Assembly (NCBI GenBank): GCA_021648745.1
Contig: JAKISE010000002.1
Coordinates: 23,701-87,700, forward strand
Source: Cyclobacteriaceae bacterium
GTDB lineage: Bacteria; Bacteroidota; Bacteroidia; Cytophagales; Cyclobacteriaceae
DNA length: 64,000 nt
Direction: 5' to 3'
Each line of letters starts with the position of its first letter. Positions within the stretch are counted from its first letter, which is position 1. The notes beneath the pieces are model-generated. The model ran no database searches. It was given only the letters and a program-made list of their open reading frames with translations, and was not told the DNA's origin. Positions 1 through 9,593 of this stretch are shown here, in pieces. The position numbers and the translations under genes were made by a program.

Positions 1-882
1 GCCTTCAATTTTCTTCTCGTTGATAAGACCAGCAGTCTTTTCAATCATAGAAGCCTTATTTACTTGGTAAGGAATTTCTGAAATAATAATTTGTTCTTTT
101 CCAGTTTTTGTTTCATCAAAATGCGCTTTTGCTCTCAGCACTATTCTTCCTCTACCCGTTTCAAAGGCAGATCTAACCCCTGTATATCCATAAATAGTGG
201 CTCCTGTAGGAAAATCGGGGGCAATAATGTGCTCCATTAGCCCTTCTACTGTTATATCGTTATCATTGATATAGGCAGTTATACCATCCACCACTTCCGA
301 AAGGTTATGAGGTGGCATATTGGTGGCCATACCAACGGCAATACCTGAAGCGCCATTTAATAGTAAGTTTGGCAACTTGCCGGGCATAACAGTAGGCTCC
401 TTTAATGAATCATCAAAGTTGAGTTGGAAGTCAACCGTATCCTTGTTGATATCAGTTACCAATTCATCTGCAATTCGCTTTAAGCGTGCCTCTGTGTAAC
501 GCATAGCAGCAGGTGAATCACCATCTACCGACCCAAAGTTTCCTTGCCCATCAACTAATGGGTAACGCAGCGACCAAGGCTGTGCCATACGAACCATAGT
601 GTCGTATACTGAAGAATCGCCATGCGGATGATACTTACCAAGTACCTCCCCTACAATTCTTGCAGATTTTTTATGTGCTTTACTATAGGTTACTCCTAAA
701 TCGAGCATACCGAAAAGTACTCTTCGGTGCACAGGTTTTAATCCATCACGCACGTCTGGTAAAGCCCTAGAAACAATAACTGACATCGAATAATCGATGT
801 ATGCAGCTTTCATTTCTTCTTCAATATTTATTGGAATAATGGTCTCAGAGCCAAATTGCTCTTCATTCTCGTCCTCTGCCAT
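1..882 (-). CDS. gyrA: DNA gyrase subunit A, N-terminal 294 residues (runs off the left edge)
   Basis: The reverse strand reads from an ATG at 882 without a stop to base 1, giving the start of GyrA, the DNA-breaking subunit of the type II topoisomerase that introduces negative supercoils. Visible landmarks are the N-terminal [35 protein letters not shown], the quinolone-region helix [17 protein letters not shown], and AAMRYTE, which carries the catalytic tyrosine. The residues equivalent to E. coli Ser83 and Asp87 are Ser and Asp, the quinolone-susceptible state. A typical GyrA is about 840 residues, so roughly two thirds lies outside the window. The ATG at 882 gives the usual family N-terminus, and a promoter-like motif lies about 35 bp upstream. 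Confidence 0.97.
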   Translation of the reverse strand, partial: MAEDENEEQFGSETIIPINIEEEMKAAYIDYSMSVIVSRALPDVRDGLKPVHRRVLFGMLDLGVTYSKAHKKSARIVGEVLGKYHPHGDSSVYDTMVRMAQPWSLRYPLVDGQGNFGSVDGDSPAAMRYTEARLKRIADELVTDINKDTVDFQLNFDDSLKEPTVMPGKLPNLLLNGASGIAVGMATNMPPHNLSEVVDGITAYINDNDITVEGLMEHIIAPDFPTGATIYGYTGVRSAFETGRGRIVLRAKAHFDETKTGKEQIIISEIPYQVNKASMIEKTAGLINEKKIEG

Positions 883-915
883 TTATAGAGTTATAGGTTG
901 TAAAAAATTCAACCT

Positions 916-948
916 CAAAAATACAATTAATTATGAGTATTTAGGCAA
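916..948 (-). promoter_or_regulatory. Bacteroidota-type promoter of gyrA
   Basis: On the minus strand there is a TTG (948-946) followed by 22 bp and TATTTTTG (923-916). This fits the TTG-N17-23-TANNTTTG pattern recognised by the Bacteroidota primary sigma factor. Transcription would begin near 911, leaving a short leader before the gyrA ATG at 882. Apart from this motif the 883-1095 interval shows nothing else. Motif match only. Confidence 0.5.
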
Positions 949-1095
949 CAAATTGAGTGATAAAATAGGGATTAGAGATATATAAAATCCATTTTGAAAA
1001 AATGCTTGCTAAGCAATAACAAAATAGAGTTCTTGATATCGGCTTTCAGCTAGTGTTAAACCACCTAAACCTACCTCAAAAGCATTTAAAGTAAG

Positions 1096-2109
1096 TTAAT
1101 AAGGATTTTTCTTCTTTTTGTTTTTGCCCTTATACTTAATTAGCTCAGGATAGTTTTGTCCGTAATCAGGATCTTGCCATTTCCAAAATGGATGCATCTT
1201 ACTTCTGTATACCTTCCTGCCGTGCCTATGGTTAATTTGAGCATGACATTGGCTTACAGGACATTTTTTAAAGTTTGGCATTCGAATAACAGCACCAATA
1301 TTAACGTACAAAGCAGGCATTGCGTGATTTATCGTGTAGCCAACCCCTGGCACTGCTAGTTCATAGCTCTTAAACTCCGCAGACGGCCGTATAAACACTT
1401 TAAAATACTCTGAGAGAGAACGTTCAAATGAAACCCCTATATTAACAAATAGCTTGGTTTTCACTTGGTCAGGATTAAATTTCTTTTTACCTAATTTAAA
1501 TGTGCCAACCATGGCATCGACAGCGATAGTATGCCTTTTTGATCTATACACCTCCCCTCCCAGATATGCATAATATCTTATTATTGAGGCAGTTACATAG
1601 TCTGGCCTAAAGGCTTGAAGGTTGTTTGCCTCTACATTAGGGTAAAACTTTGCCGAAAATGATTGTTCGTAAGTAATTCCTCCTCCAAATCGATACCGGT
1701 CGTATGTATAACTTAAGGTTAATGAAATTGGGATACTACCACCTACACCTTGGTATTTTACGGAAACTGAGTCAGTTCCAAGTAAAAAGTCTTGGTCATC
1801 TACTGGTATATTAGACGATGCTTGTGCATTATTTACCCAACCTGAATATCCTGTGTCTATAGAATTACCAACCGTATAAAAATTATTAAATATATATACG
1901 TTCCCGTCTGTCTTTTGCAAAATACCAGGCCCATTAATTTCATGATTATAAAATGTAGCTCCAAAACCAGTGCTCGCATGCAAAGAAAAACCACCTAAGA
2001 ATTTAGAAAACGCACTGTTTTGGGCTCCCTTTTTAGATTGAGCTTGTGCTCCAGTAATAAAAAAAGCAATTACTAGTAAAACAAATAAGGTTTTTTGCAA
2101 ACTTGACAT
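1096..2109 (-). CDS. Predicted outer-membrane beta-barrel protein with basic C-terminal tail
   Basis: A 337-residue secreted protein. Residues 1-23 form a signal peptide ending in TGAQAQ. The mature part has alternating hydrophobic/polar strands rich in Gly, Tyr and Phe (SLTLSYTYDRYRFGGGI; LFVNIGVSFERSLSEYFKVFI) typical of an outer-membrane barrel. After the last strand (about residue 280) comes a Cys/His-rich stretch (KKCPVSQCHAQINHRHGRK), then a WKWQDPDYGQNYPE segment and a Lys-rich end. That tail is unusual and would face the periplasm or the surface. The start at 2109 lies 18 bp after the stop of the upstream 203-residue gene on the same strand, so the two are probably cotranscribed. Function unknown. 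Confidence 0.75.
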   Translation of the reverse strand: MSSLQKTLFVLLVIAFFITGAQAQSKKGAQNSAFSKFLGGFSLHASTGFGATFYNHEINGPGILQKTDGNVYIFNNFYTVGNSIDTGYSGWVNNAQASSNIPVDDQDFLLGTDSVSVKYQGVGGSIPISLTLSYTYDRYRFGGGITYEQSFSAKFYPNVEANNLQAFRPDYVTASIIRYYAYLGGEVYRSKRHTIAVDAMVGTFKLGKKKFNPDQVKTKLFVNIGVSFERSLSEYFKVFIRPSAEFKSYELAVPGVGYTINHAMPALYVNIGAVIRMPNFKKCPVSQCHAQINHRHGRKVYRSKMHPFWKWQDPDYGQNYPELIKYKGKNKKKKNPY

Positions 2110-2127
2110 AGATGCTCTTAGAAATTA

Positions 2128-2739
2128 TTAATAAACAAGTTTGGAGCGGTAAATCTGATATATTGGCAAGTTGCTTAAGCCCAATTGCTCAGCAATCTCA
2201 TTTACTCTATCATACTCAATTTTAGAAATTTTACGCACTGCCAACATATCTTCTTCTTCATCATTCATAAAAAATGAAGTTAAAAATCGGATAATGATAA
2301 ATGGTGCTTTTAGTACTTGTATGCACTGGTTAGATTCGTTGGTATCCTCAACCTTAAAAGACTTATCGTATAAGGCTTCTACATCAACTGTAAGGTGCAT
2401 CAGGCTTTTTATAAACTCGTAATATACTGGCGACCATTTATCATACCCTTTTATTAAATGCTCCATAGCAAATACCACAGGGTCTTGCTTCATCCAATAG
2501 CCTCCTTTTGATAGCTTTCTTGCCTTTTTGTTAAGAGCCATTTCCTCAAATAAACTCACACTCCCGTTAGAAAGAGCAATGCCAATTGATGGGGTTAGTA
2601 ATATTAATGATAGAAAATCATGTTCTTCTATTTCAAGAAACTCCGCTTCTTCATCAATAAAATTTTGCTTTAAGTTTTCAATCTTATCAAGTACTCCAGG
2701 ATAATTTAGCAATGCACTTACTTCATTTTCGGTAAACAT
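2128..2739 (-). CDS. Hypothetical helical cytoplasmic protein
   Basis: A 203-residue protein with no signal peptide and no domain that I recognise. It is acidic and mostly helical by composition, with a poly-acidic segment (NDEEEDML, near residue 160) and an Ile/Phe-rich stretch just before it. It sits 18 bp upstream of the beta-barrel gene at 1096-2109 on the same strand, suggesting one transcript. The ATG at 2739 is the only start that keeps the N-terminal helix. It looks like a lineage-specific conserved hypothetical; no function is proposed. Confidence 0.65.
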   Translation of the reverse strand: MFTENEVSALLNYPGVLDKIENLKQNFIDEEAEFLEIEEHDFLSLILLTPSIGIALSNGSVSLFEEMALNKKARKLSKGGYWMKQDPVVFAMEHLIKGYDKWSPVYYEFIKSLMHLTVDVEALYDKSFKVEDTNESNQCIQVLKAPFIIIRFLTSFFMNDEEEDMLAVRKISKIEYDRVNEIAEQLGLSNLPIYQIYRSKLVY

Positions 2740-2899
2740 AATTTTACTTTTTCTTTAGTTAAGCAAATATCAATTCGCAATTATAAGTAGCTAATTTGAA
2801 CAGGCAATATACTAATTTATAAAAGTAATTAATTTATACCCTAATACTTACTGCTTATATGGTTGCAATTAGTGTATAATTAGTGCTAACTTGGATATT

Positions 2900-3454
2900 A
2901 TGTACTATAGATTAACAACCGGCCTATCTATTTTATTATTTCTTAGCCAAATTTCTTTTGCTCAAAACAGGCTAAGCGGACATGCAGGATTAAACTATTC
3001 GAGTGTTAGTAGTAAAAATAGTATTAATCCAGATGGAATTTTAGGAATGAATGCCGGATTTGATTATAAATTTCATCTTGGTGATTTAGGCTGGGCAGTT
3101 ACCCCAGGTATAGATTACTCGCAAGAAGGGTTTAATGGGCAAAGGTTAAATTATCTTAATGTTCCGATTTCTTTAGGTTTTAATTTTACAAACTCTTTTA
3201 GTTTGTCAGCGGGTTTTCAGTTTAGCCAACTATTGGGAGGGTCGAATGAGGCTAAGCAGATAATATTTCCAACTAATTATGCTTTTTTAGTCACCTTTGA
3301 ATTCTTTCCTTCTGAAAGGTTTGTTACGGGGCTTAGGTTTGCCAATGGTGTTAAAAATATAATTAAAAACCCTGATGTAATCGTTGTTCAAAATGCAACT
3401 ACTTACTCCATACAATTTTATATTGGAGTTACACTTTTTCGAGGATCAAAATAG
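2900..3454 (+). CDS. Small outer-membrane beta-barrel protein
   Basis: About 184 residues from the ATG at 2900; a TTG three codons earlier (2891) is in frame but less likely. The N-terminus is a signal peptide (LLFLSQISFAQ). The rest resembles the Bacteroidota outer-membrane barrel families (OMP_b-brl/PorT-like): GHAGLNYSSVSSKN, a GMNAGFDYKFHLGDLGWAVTPGIDYSQEGF strand pair, GFNFTNSFSLSAGFQFSQLLGG, and a final strand ending GVTLFRGSK. It is monocistronic, with the convergent lipoprotein gene at 3503 downstream. Specific function unknown. Confidence 0.75.
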   Translation: MYYRLTTGLSILLFLSQISFAQNRLSGHAGLNYSSVSSKNSINPDGILGMNAGFDYKFHLGDLGWAVTPGIDYSQEGFNGQRLNYLNVPISLGFNFTNSFSLSAGFQFSQLLGGSNEAKQIIFPTNYAFLVTFEFFPSERFVTGLRFANGVKNIIKNPDVIVVQNATTYSIQFYIGVTLFRGSK

Positions 3455-3502
3455 CTACTCATTTGGTCTTTTCTTATGCCTACTCAGAGCAATATTAGAC
3501 AT

Positions 3503-3922
3503 CTATTCTCTCGATATTAGCTCCTCTCCTGCTAATATAGAAGAATCGAAAAGCGCCCTTACACTATCAATTTCCTTGTATTGATTTTTGAAGTAAATCA
3601 AGGTAATTGAATCTTGGGTATGTTTATACGCAAGATTAAAGTTGTGCATCCAATCCCACATTTTTTTATCTGCATTAGCTAACTCACTAATAGTTAACTC
3701 ATAAGAATTAATAGTTTTTCTGTCTAGAGTGCTATCATTTACAGCTACTTTCAACGACTTTAATAGGTTAGAAACATGCTTCAATTCAAGCATTAAGGTA
3801 TCGTGCAAATTCAACACTTTCTTCTTTTCAAACTCAATTTTCTCATGCCAATTGGATGGCTTATTACCCGGTGTACAAGAAAAGGTTATGAACAATAATG
3901 TACTTACTAAAATCAATCTCAT
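3503..3922 (-). CDS. Small lipoprotein, coiled/helical
   Basis: About 139 residues from the ATG at 3922 (an in-frame TTG two codons upstream is less likely). A lipoprotein signal peptide with lipobox LFITFSC gives an N-terminal Cys near residue 16. The mature part is helical and charged (EKIEFEKKKVLNLHDTLMLELKHVSNLLKSL) with heptad-like spacing, then MWDWMHNFNLAYKH. This pattern of a viral-A-type helical lipoprotein with an MWDWM motif is common in Bacteroidota, but no function is known to me. It converges with the beta-barrel gene ending at 3454. Confidence 0.7.
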   Translation of the reverse strand: MRLILVSTLLFITFSCTPGNKPSNWHEKIEFEKKKVLNLHDTLMLELKHVSNLLKSLKVAVNDSTLDRKTINSYELTISELANADKKMWDWMHNFNLAYKHTQDSITLIYFKNQYKEIDSVRALFDSSILAGEELISRE

Positions 3923-4125
3923 TTTCAAAACTTGCTATATACTATAAAAATATTGATACATTTTTTACAATTCTTAGACATTTACTGAATCAAATAACGA
4001 TTCTATAGAACTTATTCAATTTGTTATTTGCAATTTTTTAAGATAAATATTACTTTTCCAACACAATAAAGTCTTTTAATTAGGCTCAAAATTAATCAGA
4101 AGACTTTCAAACCAAAATTTATTTT

Positions 4126-5373
4126 ATGAAAAAGTGGATTCTATTAGTTGCTTTAATTATTTGTACTTTGTCTCGCACTCAGAGTTTCGCGCAGTCGAGC
4201 GATGTTGAAACCTTGGAAAAAGGAATTTATTTGGTGGTAGGCTCATTCCAAAATAAGGGTAACGCCCTAAGGTTTAGAAATAAACTCATTGACGAAAAGA
4301 AAGCTGCCAACATCTCATTTTCTGATAAAACTTCTTTCTATTATGTTCACATAAAAATATTTTCTTCAGTAGAGGAGGCTATTCTTGCTGTAAAGACCAC
4401 CAGAGAAAGCACCTCATATACCGATGCTTGGGTGTTGGCTTATTCCCCAGATTCAGGCCTGACTGCCATAAGTTCAATTCCTGAAAATGAAACGCCTCCT
4501 GTGAAAGAGCCTAATGATAATGCCGAAGATGTAGAGGTAAGTGCAGATGCTGCCATTGTAAGCCCAGCAATTTTATCATCAGATGCACCCAAAAGGGATA
4601 TTGAGCCCAAGGAGGTTGAAATAAAGAAGTACAGCCCCGAGTTATTTATAACTGAAAAAAAACAATACAAAATAATTTTTAACACCTTCAATATCATAAC
4701 CTTATCTAAGGTTACTGGCTCTGTTAAAATTGTAGATCCCGATAGGTTAAAACTAGTTAGGTCTGTTAGGGCTCATGAAGTAGCGTATGTAAATGAACCG
4801 CATAATCAATCTAACTCTGTTCAATTTATTGCAGAAATTTTTGGCTACAAAAAGGCACAACACGATTTAAAACTTGATGAGGAAATGACGGAGGACACTA
4901 AAGCTTTCTTAAAAGTTGAAGGAGATACCCTTGTAGTAGATTTTCCCTTAAAGAGGTATGAAAAAGGAGATGTTGCCATCATGTATAATGTATTTTTTTA
5001 TAAAGATGCTGCCATTATGAAACCTGAATCTCAGTTTGAATTAAGTAGTTTACTTGAGCTTTTGCAAGAAAAATCAGGCTATAATATCCAAATATCTGGG
5101 CATACTAACGGTAATGCTGGAGGTAAAATAATTGAAATAGACAGTGAAGTGCCTGAGTACTTTTCATTAAGCCAAGCAACAAAGGAAAAAAATGGTTCTG
5201 CTAAAAAACTTTCGCTAAAAAGAGCTGAAATTATACAAAAATATCTATTAAACAATGGTATTGCTGCTGCCCGAATGCAAGTAAAAGGCTTTGGCGGTAA
5301 AATGCCAATCTATGATAAATTTGATCGGCTTGCCTCCAAAAATGTTCGAGTGGAAATTGAAATACTTCAGTAG
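4126..5373 (+). CDS. SPOR-like and OmpA-family cell-wall-anchored protein
   Basis: A 415-residue envelope protein with signal peptide 1-22 (ending QSFAQ). Residues about 30-105 (GIYLVVGSFQNKGNALRFRNKL...) resemble a SPOR peptidoglycan-binding fold. A Pro/Glu/Ala linker covers about 115-165. The C-terminal 130 residues form an OmpA-like domain (VFFYKDAAIMKPESQFELSSLLELL, IQISGHTNGN, SLKRAEIIQKYLLNNGI, VKGFGGKMPIYD, NVRVEIEIL) that binds peptidoglycan. It starts the surface island and precedes a T9SS cargo gene by 73 bp. Proteins with OmpA domains sit with PorP/SprF partners in T9SS loci (compare PorE), so a wall-anchoring role for the neighbouring secretion proteins is a reasonable inference. 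Confidence 0.8.
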   Translation: MKKWILLVALIICTLSRTQSFAQSSDVETLEKGIYLVVGSFQNKGNALRFRNKLIDEKKAANISFSDKTSFYYVHIKIFSSVEEAILAVKTTRESTSYTDAWVLAYSPDSGLTAISSIPENETPPVKEPNDNAEDVEVSADAAIVSPAILSSDAPKRDIEPKEVEIKKYSPELFITEKKQYKIIFNTFNIITLSKVTGSVKIVDPDRLKLVRSVRAHEVAYVNEPHNQSNSVQFIAEIFGYKKAQHDLKLDEEMTEDTKAFLKVEGDTLVVDFPLKRYEKGDVAIMYNVFFYKDAAIMKPESQFELSSLLELLQEKSGYNIQISGHTNGNAGGKIIEIDSEVPEYFSLSQATKEKNGSAKKLSLKRAEIIQKYLLNNGIAAARMQVKGFGGKMPIYDKFDRLASKNVRVEIEILQ

Positions 5374-5446
5374 ATTACAAATACAAAAATTTTACGGTTA
5401 CAAATGCCATTTTTGAAGCATTAAGATTAGCATCTTTTTCCTTTTT

Positions 5447-8400
5447 ATGAAACCATCTTTCTTAGCGTTCCTCATTATTATAGGAACCACAACCATATAT
5501 GCACAACCTGTAAATGATAATTTTGCAAGTGCAACTTCCTTAATTCATTCTGCCAACAATTGCTCTGTAGATGCCGCATATACTACCATTAATGCTACTG
5601 CCGATTTAAACGCGGGCAGTTGTTGGGAAAACGGGCCTAATTATAACGTTTGGTTTACGTTTGTAGCAACCTCTAATGAAGTTACTTTAGACCTTAAAGT
5701 AGCAGGTACCGAAGGCAGCATGAGACACCCTAACATGGCATTATGGCAAAGTGATGGTACAACTGAAGTTGCATGCGTAAGAAGAGTGAATGGAACTACC
5801 GATGTTCAAATTTCTACTGCCTCTTTAACCTTTGGCAATACCTATTATGTTTCCGTTGATAACTTTATAGGACTAGGCTATCAAGGAACTTTTACCCTTT
5901 GCATTGATAATACAGTTACTTACGATGATTATAATGGAGCAATTACTATTGTTCATTCTGCTAATAACTGCTCTGCCGATGCTGCATATACTACCATTAA
6001 TGCTACTGCCGATTTAAACGCAGGCAGTTGTTGGGAAAATGGACCCAATTATAACCGATGGTTCACCTTTGTGGCTACCGGAGCCAATGTAACACTCGAC
6101 CTAAAAGTAGGCGGTGCAGAAGGCTCTATGCGACACCCCAACATGGCACTTTGGGAAGCGGACGGAACTACCCAAGTTGCCTGTGTTCGAAGAATAAATG
6201 CAACCACTGATGTACAAATTTCTTCTTCCTCCTTAACTATTAGCGATACGTATTATGTTTCCGTTGATAATTTTGTGGGTTTAGGCTATAGAGGAACTTT
6301 TACATTATGTATTGACAATACCGTTACTTACGATGATTATAATGGAGCAATTACTATTGTTCATTCTGCTAATAACTGCTCGACCGATGCTGAGTATTCT
6401 ACCATTAATGCTACTGCCGATTTAAACGCAGGCAGTTGTTGGGAAAACGGCCCTAATTATAACCGATGGTTCACCTTTGTAGCTACCGGAGCCAACGTAA
6501 CACTCGACCTGAAAGTAGGCGGTGCAGAAGGCACCATGCGACACCCCAACATGGCACTTTGGGAAGCAGACGGAACTACACAGGTAGCTTGCGTACGTAG
6601 GATTAACGGCACTACCGATGTACAAATTTCTACCCCTAGTTTAATTATTGGTAACACCTATTATGTGTCAGTTGATAATTTTGTGGGTTTAGGCTATCGA
6701 GGAACGTTTACCCTTTGCATTGACAATACCGTTACTTACGATGATTATAATGGAGCAATTCTATTAACCGATATTAGCAATTGGTGTTCTGCCGATGCTG
6801 CATATACTACCATAAATGCCACAGCCGATTTAAACGCAGGAAGCTGTTGGGAAAACGGGCCCAACTATAACCGATGGTTCACCTTTGTAGCTACAACAAA
6901 TTACATTACACTTGATCTTAAAGTGGGTGGTTCAGAGGGTACAATGAGACACCCCAATATGGCACTTTGGGAAGCAGACGGAACTACTCAGGTTGCTTGC
7001 GTACGCAGGATTAACGGCACTACCGATGTGCAAATATCTACCCCTAATTTGATTATCGGCAACACATACTATATTTCGGTTGATAATTTTGTGGGTTTAG
7101 CTTATCGAGGAACATTTTCATTATGTGCAGATTCAAACCCCTCTTACGACTATTATGAAGGAGCCATAGAGTTAACTGATTTAAATAACTGGTGTTCAAT
7201 TAACGCTGAGTTCACAACCATTAATGCTACTTCTGATTTAAATACAGGTAGTTGCTGGGAGAATGGAGCAAATTATAACCGTTGGTTTAGATTCACTGCT
7301 ATCTCTCCAAATGTTACTGTTCAAATGAATGTGGCTGGTGCAGAAGGTTCACTTCGACACCCTAACATGGCTTTATGGGCCAATGATGGCATTACAGAAC
7401 TTGCTTGCGTACGTAGGATTAACGCAACTACCGATATTAGCTTGTCTTATGGCTCATTGGTAGTAGGCCAAACCTATTATATTTCTGCAGATAATTTTGT
7501 AGGTCTCGGTTACCGAGGTAGTTTCACCCTCTGTGTAAACAATATTGACGGCACTTATTATTCAAGAGCCGATGGTAATTGGACTAATCCAAATACCTGG
7601 TCAACAGTAGGATTTGGAGGTGCAGCAGCATCTGATTACCCGCAAGTTGGAGATATAGCCAATATTGAAGATAATGCTGTTACTATTACATCTAACGAGG
7701 TTGCTGCTGAAGTGAACATAACCGTTAGTGCAAATAATGCAGGACTTACGATTTCAAATGGTTCTTTAAACGTTGCAGGAAATTTCACTGCTACCAACTC
7801 TGGTAGTAATTTAAATATTTCTTACACATATACAAACAGTAGCCTAACTATCAATAATGATTTTATTATAGATAGAAATGGAGGAAATGCTAATATCTCA
7901 TCAACTGCTTCGGGGTTAACATTAACTGTTAATAACAACTTTATAGTAAATTCACTGGCAGGTATAGGTAGCCATACATTCAACTTTAATACACTTTCAA
8001 ATGTAATAATTGGAAATGACCTTATTCTTAATAATGCAGGAGGCCCAAAAACCACTCTTACCTTTAATAGCTCAGATGCCACCATTAATAATAATTTGGT
8101 TTTTACAGCAGGTGCAGATAACCTCGTTGAATTTGATATAGAAAATGGTGCAAACTTATTTTTACAAAATAATATCATGCAAGGCAGTCCTGCTTATGGC
8201 ATTTTAGCAAGTACGGGAGGATCAACCGTGCATTATAATAGTGCCATAAACCTTCAAACAATGGTATCCACATCAGGTAGTGGTTCTGGAGATGTTATTA
8301 ATTACGAGAATTTAACTATTAACAATAGCAGGCTAACAAGTCCTCAAGTAACACTTGGCGGAGCCGTGACACTAACAGGGTTGCTAACTTTAGCTAATGG

Positions 8401-9481
8401 AGAAGTTCTATCTACTTCCACTAATCTACTTACTTTAACAAACACTGCTTCAACAACCGGTGCCTCAATTGCCAGTTTTGTAGATGGACCAATGATGAAA
8501 ACCGGCAACACACCCTTTGAATTTCCTGTTGGAGGTAATAATTTTTGGCAGCCCATTGCTATTGCCAATTTAACAGGTGATCCCGCAACTGAATTTACAG
8601 CAGAATACTTGGAACAAACCCCTCCTGATTATTTGAACCTAATGACTTCAGACCCTAATGGAGATTTGAATAATATTAGTGGGCTAGAACACTGGAACTT
8701 GGCTAATACCGGAACCGTTTCTAATGCAGATGTAACGTTGTTTTGGAAAGACCAAACTAGAAGCGATATTGACGATGCTGCCGATTTACAAATAGCACAT
8801 TATACAGGCACCGAATGGGAAAATTTAGGGCAGGATGCGATTAGCTTTGCTGACCCAGGTTCCATCACCGTTAATGGTGTTTCTAGTTTTAGTCCATTTT
8901 CATTTGGTTCGTTAAGTCCTTCTGTAAATGCTCTACCTGTTGAACTTCTTAGCTTTAATGCTAGAGAACTAGATTTTAGAATAGAACTGATGTGGAAAAC
9001 AGCTTCTGAAATTAATAATGACTTTTTCGAAATACAAAAATCTCCTGACGGAGAGCTGTTTAAAAAAATAGGACAAATTGCTGGCAATGGAACGTCAACA
9101 CAAATGCAATCCTATACATTTTCAGATTTTTCTCCTGTAAAAGGCATACAATATTACAGGCTAAAGCAAGTTGATTTTAACGGAGATTTTGAGTACTCAA
9201 GCACCATCATTCTTAAATATTCACTCGAAATCGCAAATCAGTTACCAATATTGTATCCAAACCCTACAACTGGCCAATATATAAACCTCGTTGCTCCTCC
9301 TGAGGAAGAAGTAATAACTATGTTAGTTTATGATAAAAAAGGAGTTGGTATAAAAGTGCAATATCAGGTAACCACAAATAACCAATACATTATAGTGTTA
9401 AACGGTGTACCAAAAGGCATAAATGTTCTAAAAATTATAACCGACAAAGCCATTTATCATAAGAAGTTTATCAATTATTAA
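5447..9481 (+). CDS. Giant T9SS type-A cargo with five PPC-like repeats
   Basis: A 1344-residue secreted protein. Signal peptide 1-19 (TTTIYAQ). Residues about 23-702 are five tandem 136-residue repeats, each with paired Cys, a GSCWENG[PA]NYN motif, RHPNMALW, ACVRR and TYY[VI]S[VA]DNF, resembling the pre-peptidase C-terminal (PPC) jelly-roll folds common in Bacteroidota surface proteins. Residues about 705-1000 are Asn/Thr-rich beta-helix-like sequence (SRADGNWTNPNTWS onward). Then come PVELLSFNA and a fibronectin-like segment (about 1165-1260). A type-A T9SS sorting domain follows (LPILYPNPTTGQY... FINY), normally cleaved on export. It lies between the OmpA protein and the first SprF-like gene. 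Substrate unknown; probably an adhesin or matrix protein. Confidence 0.85.
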   Translation: MKPSFLAFLIIIGTTTIYAQPVNDNFASATSLIHSANNCSVDAAYTTINATADLNAGSCWENGPNYNVWFTFVATSNEVTLDLKVAGTEGSMRHPNMALWQSDGTTEVACVRRVNGTTDVQISTASLTFGNTYYVSVDNFIGLGYQGTFTLCIDNTVTYDDYNGAITIVHSANNCSADAAYTTINATADLNAGSCWENGPNYNRWFTFVATGANVTLDLKVGGAEGSMRHPNMALWEADGTTQVACVRRINATTDVQISSSSLTISDTYYVSVDNFVGLGYRGTFTLCIDNTVTYDDYNGAITIVHSANNCSTDAEYSTINATADLNAGSCWENGPNYNRWFTFVATGANVTLDLKVGGAEGTMRHPNMALWEADGTTQVACVRRINGTTDVQISTPSLIIGNTYYVSVDNFVGLGYRGTFTLCIDNTVTYDDYNGAILLTDISNWCSADAAYTTINATADLNAGSCWENGPNYNRWFTFVATTNYITLDLKVGGSEGTMRHPNMALWEADGTTQVACVRRINGTTDVQISTPNLIIGNTYYISVDNFVGLAYRGTFSLCADSNPSYDYYEGAIELTDLNNWCSINAEFTTINATSDLNTGSCWENGANYNRWFRFTAISPNVTVQMNVAGAEGSLRHPNMALWANDGITELACVRRINATTDISLSYGSLVVGQTYYISADNFVGLGYRGSFTLCVNNIDGTYYSRADGNWTNPNTWSTVGFGGAAASDYPQVGDIANIEDNAVTITSNEVAAEVNITVSANNAGLTISNGSLNVAGNFTATNSGSNLNISYTYTNSSLTINNDFIIDRNGGNANISSTASGLTLTVNNNFIVNSLAGIGSHTFNFNTLSNVIIGNDLILNNAGGPKTTLTFNSSDATINNNLVFTAGADNLVEFDIENGANLFLQNNIMQGSPAYGILASTGGSTVHYNSAINLQTMVSTSGSGSGDVINYENLTINNSRLTSPQVTLGGAVTLTGLLTLANGEVLSTSTNLLTLTNTASTTGASIASFVDGPMMKTGNTPFEFPVGGNNFWQPIAIANLTGDPATEFTAEYLEQTPPDYLNLMTSDPNGDLNNISGLEHWNLANTGTVSNADVTLFWKDQTRSDIDDAADLQIAHYTGTEWENLGQDAISFADPGSITVNGVSSFSPFSFGSLSPSVNALPVELLSFNARELDFRIELMWKTASEINNDFFEIQKSPDGELFKKIGQIAGNGTSTQMQSYTFSDFSPVKGIQYYRLKQVDFNGDFEYSSTIILKYSLEIANQLPILYPNPTTGQYINLVAPPEEEVITMLVYDKKGVGIKVQYQVTTNNQYIIVLNGVPKGINVLKIITDKAIYHKKFINY
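5513..7552 (+). repeat. Five in-frame 408-bp tandem repeats
   Basis: The motif encoding TYDDYNGAI recurs at 5921, 6329 and 6737, with a diverged version at 7145, exactly 408 bp apart. This defines five units at about 5513, 5921, 6329, 6737 and 7145. Units 2-4 are nearly identical over long stretches at the DNA level, while unit 5 has diverged most. They encode the 136-residue repeats of the T9SS protein and show internal duplication or gene conversion. Confidence 0.9.
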
Positions 9482-9593
9482 AACCAAGTGCACGTAATAA
9501 AGTTCAATTTAAACAAATTATAATCTTATTTTAGCATGTTTTTTTGAAAATATTCAACTATATTTACTTGATATTCATTCTGTTACCAAAACC

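Noticed and set aside
797..985. Plus-strand 62-residue frame across the gyrA start
   Set aside because: It is antisense to the gyrA N-terminus and has no family or start signals.
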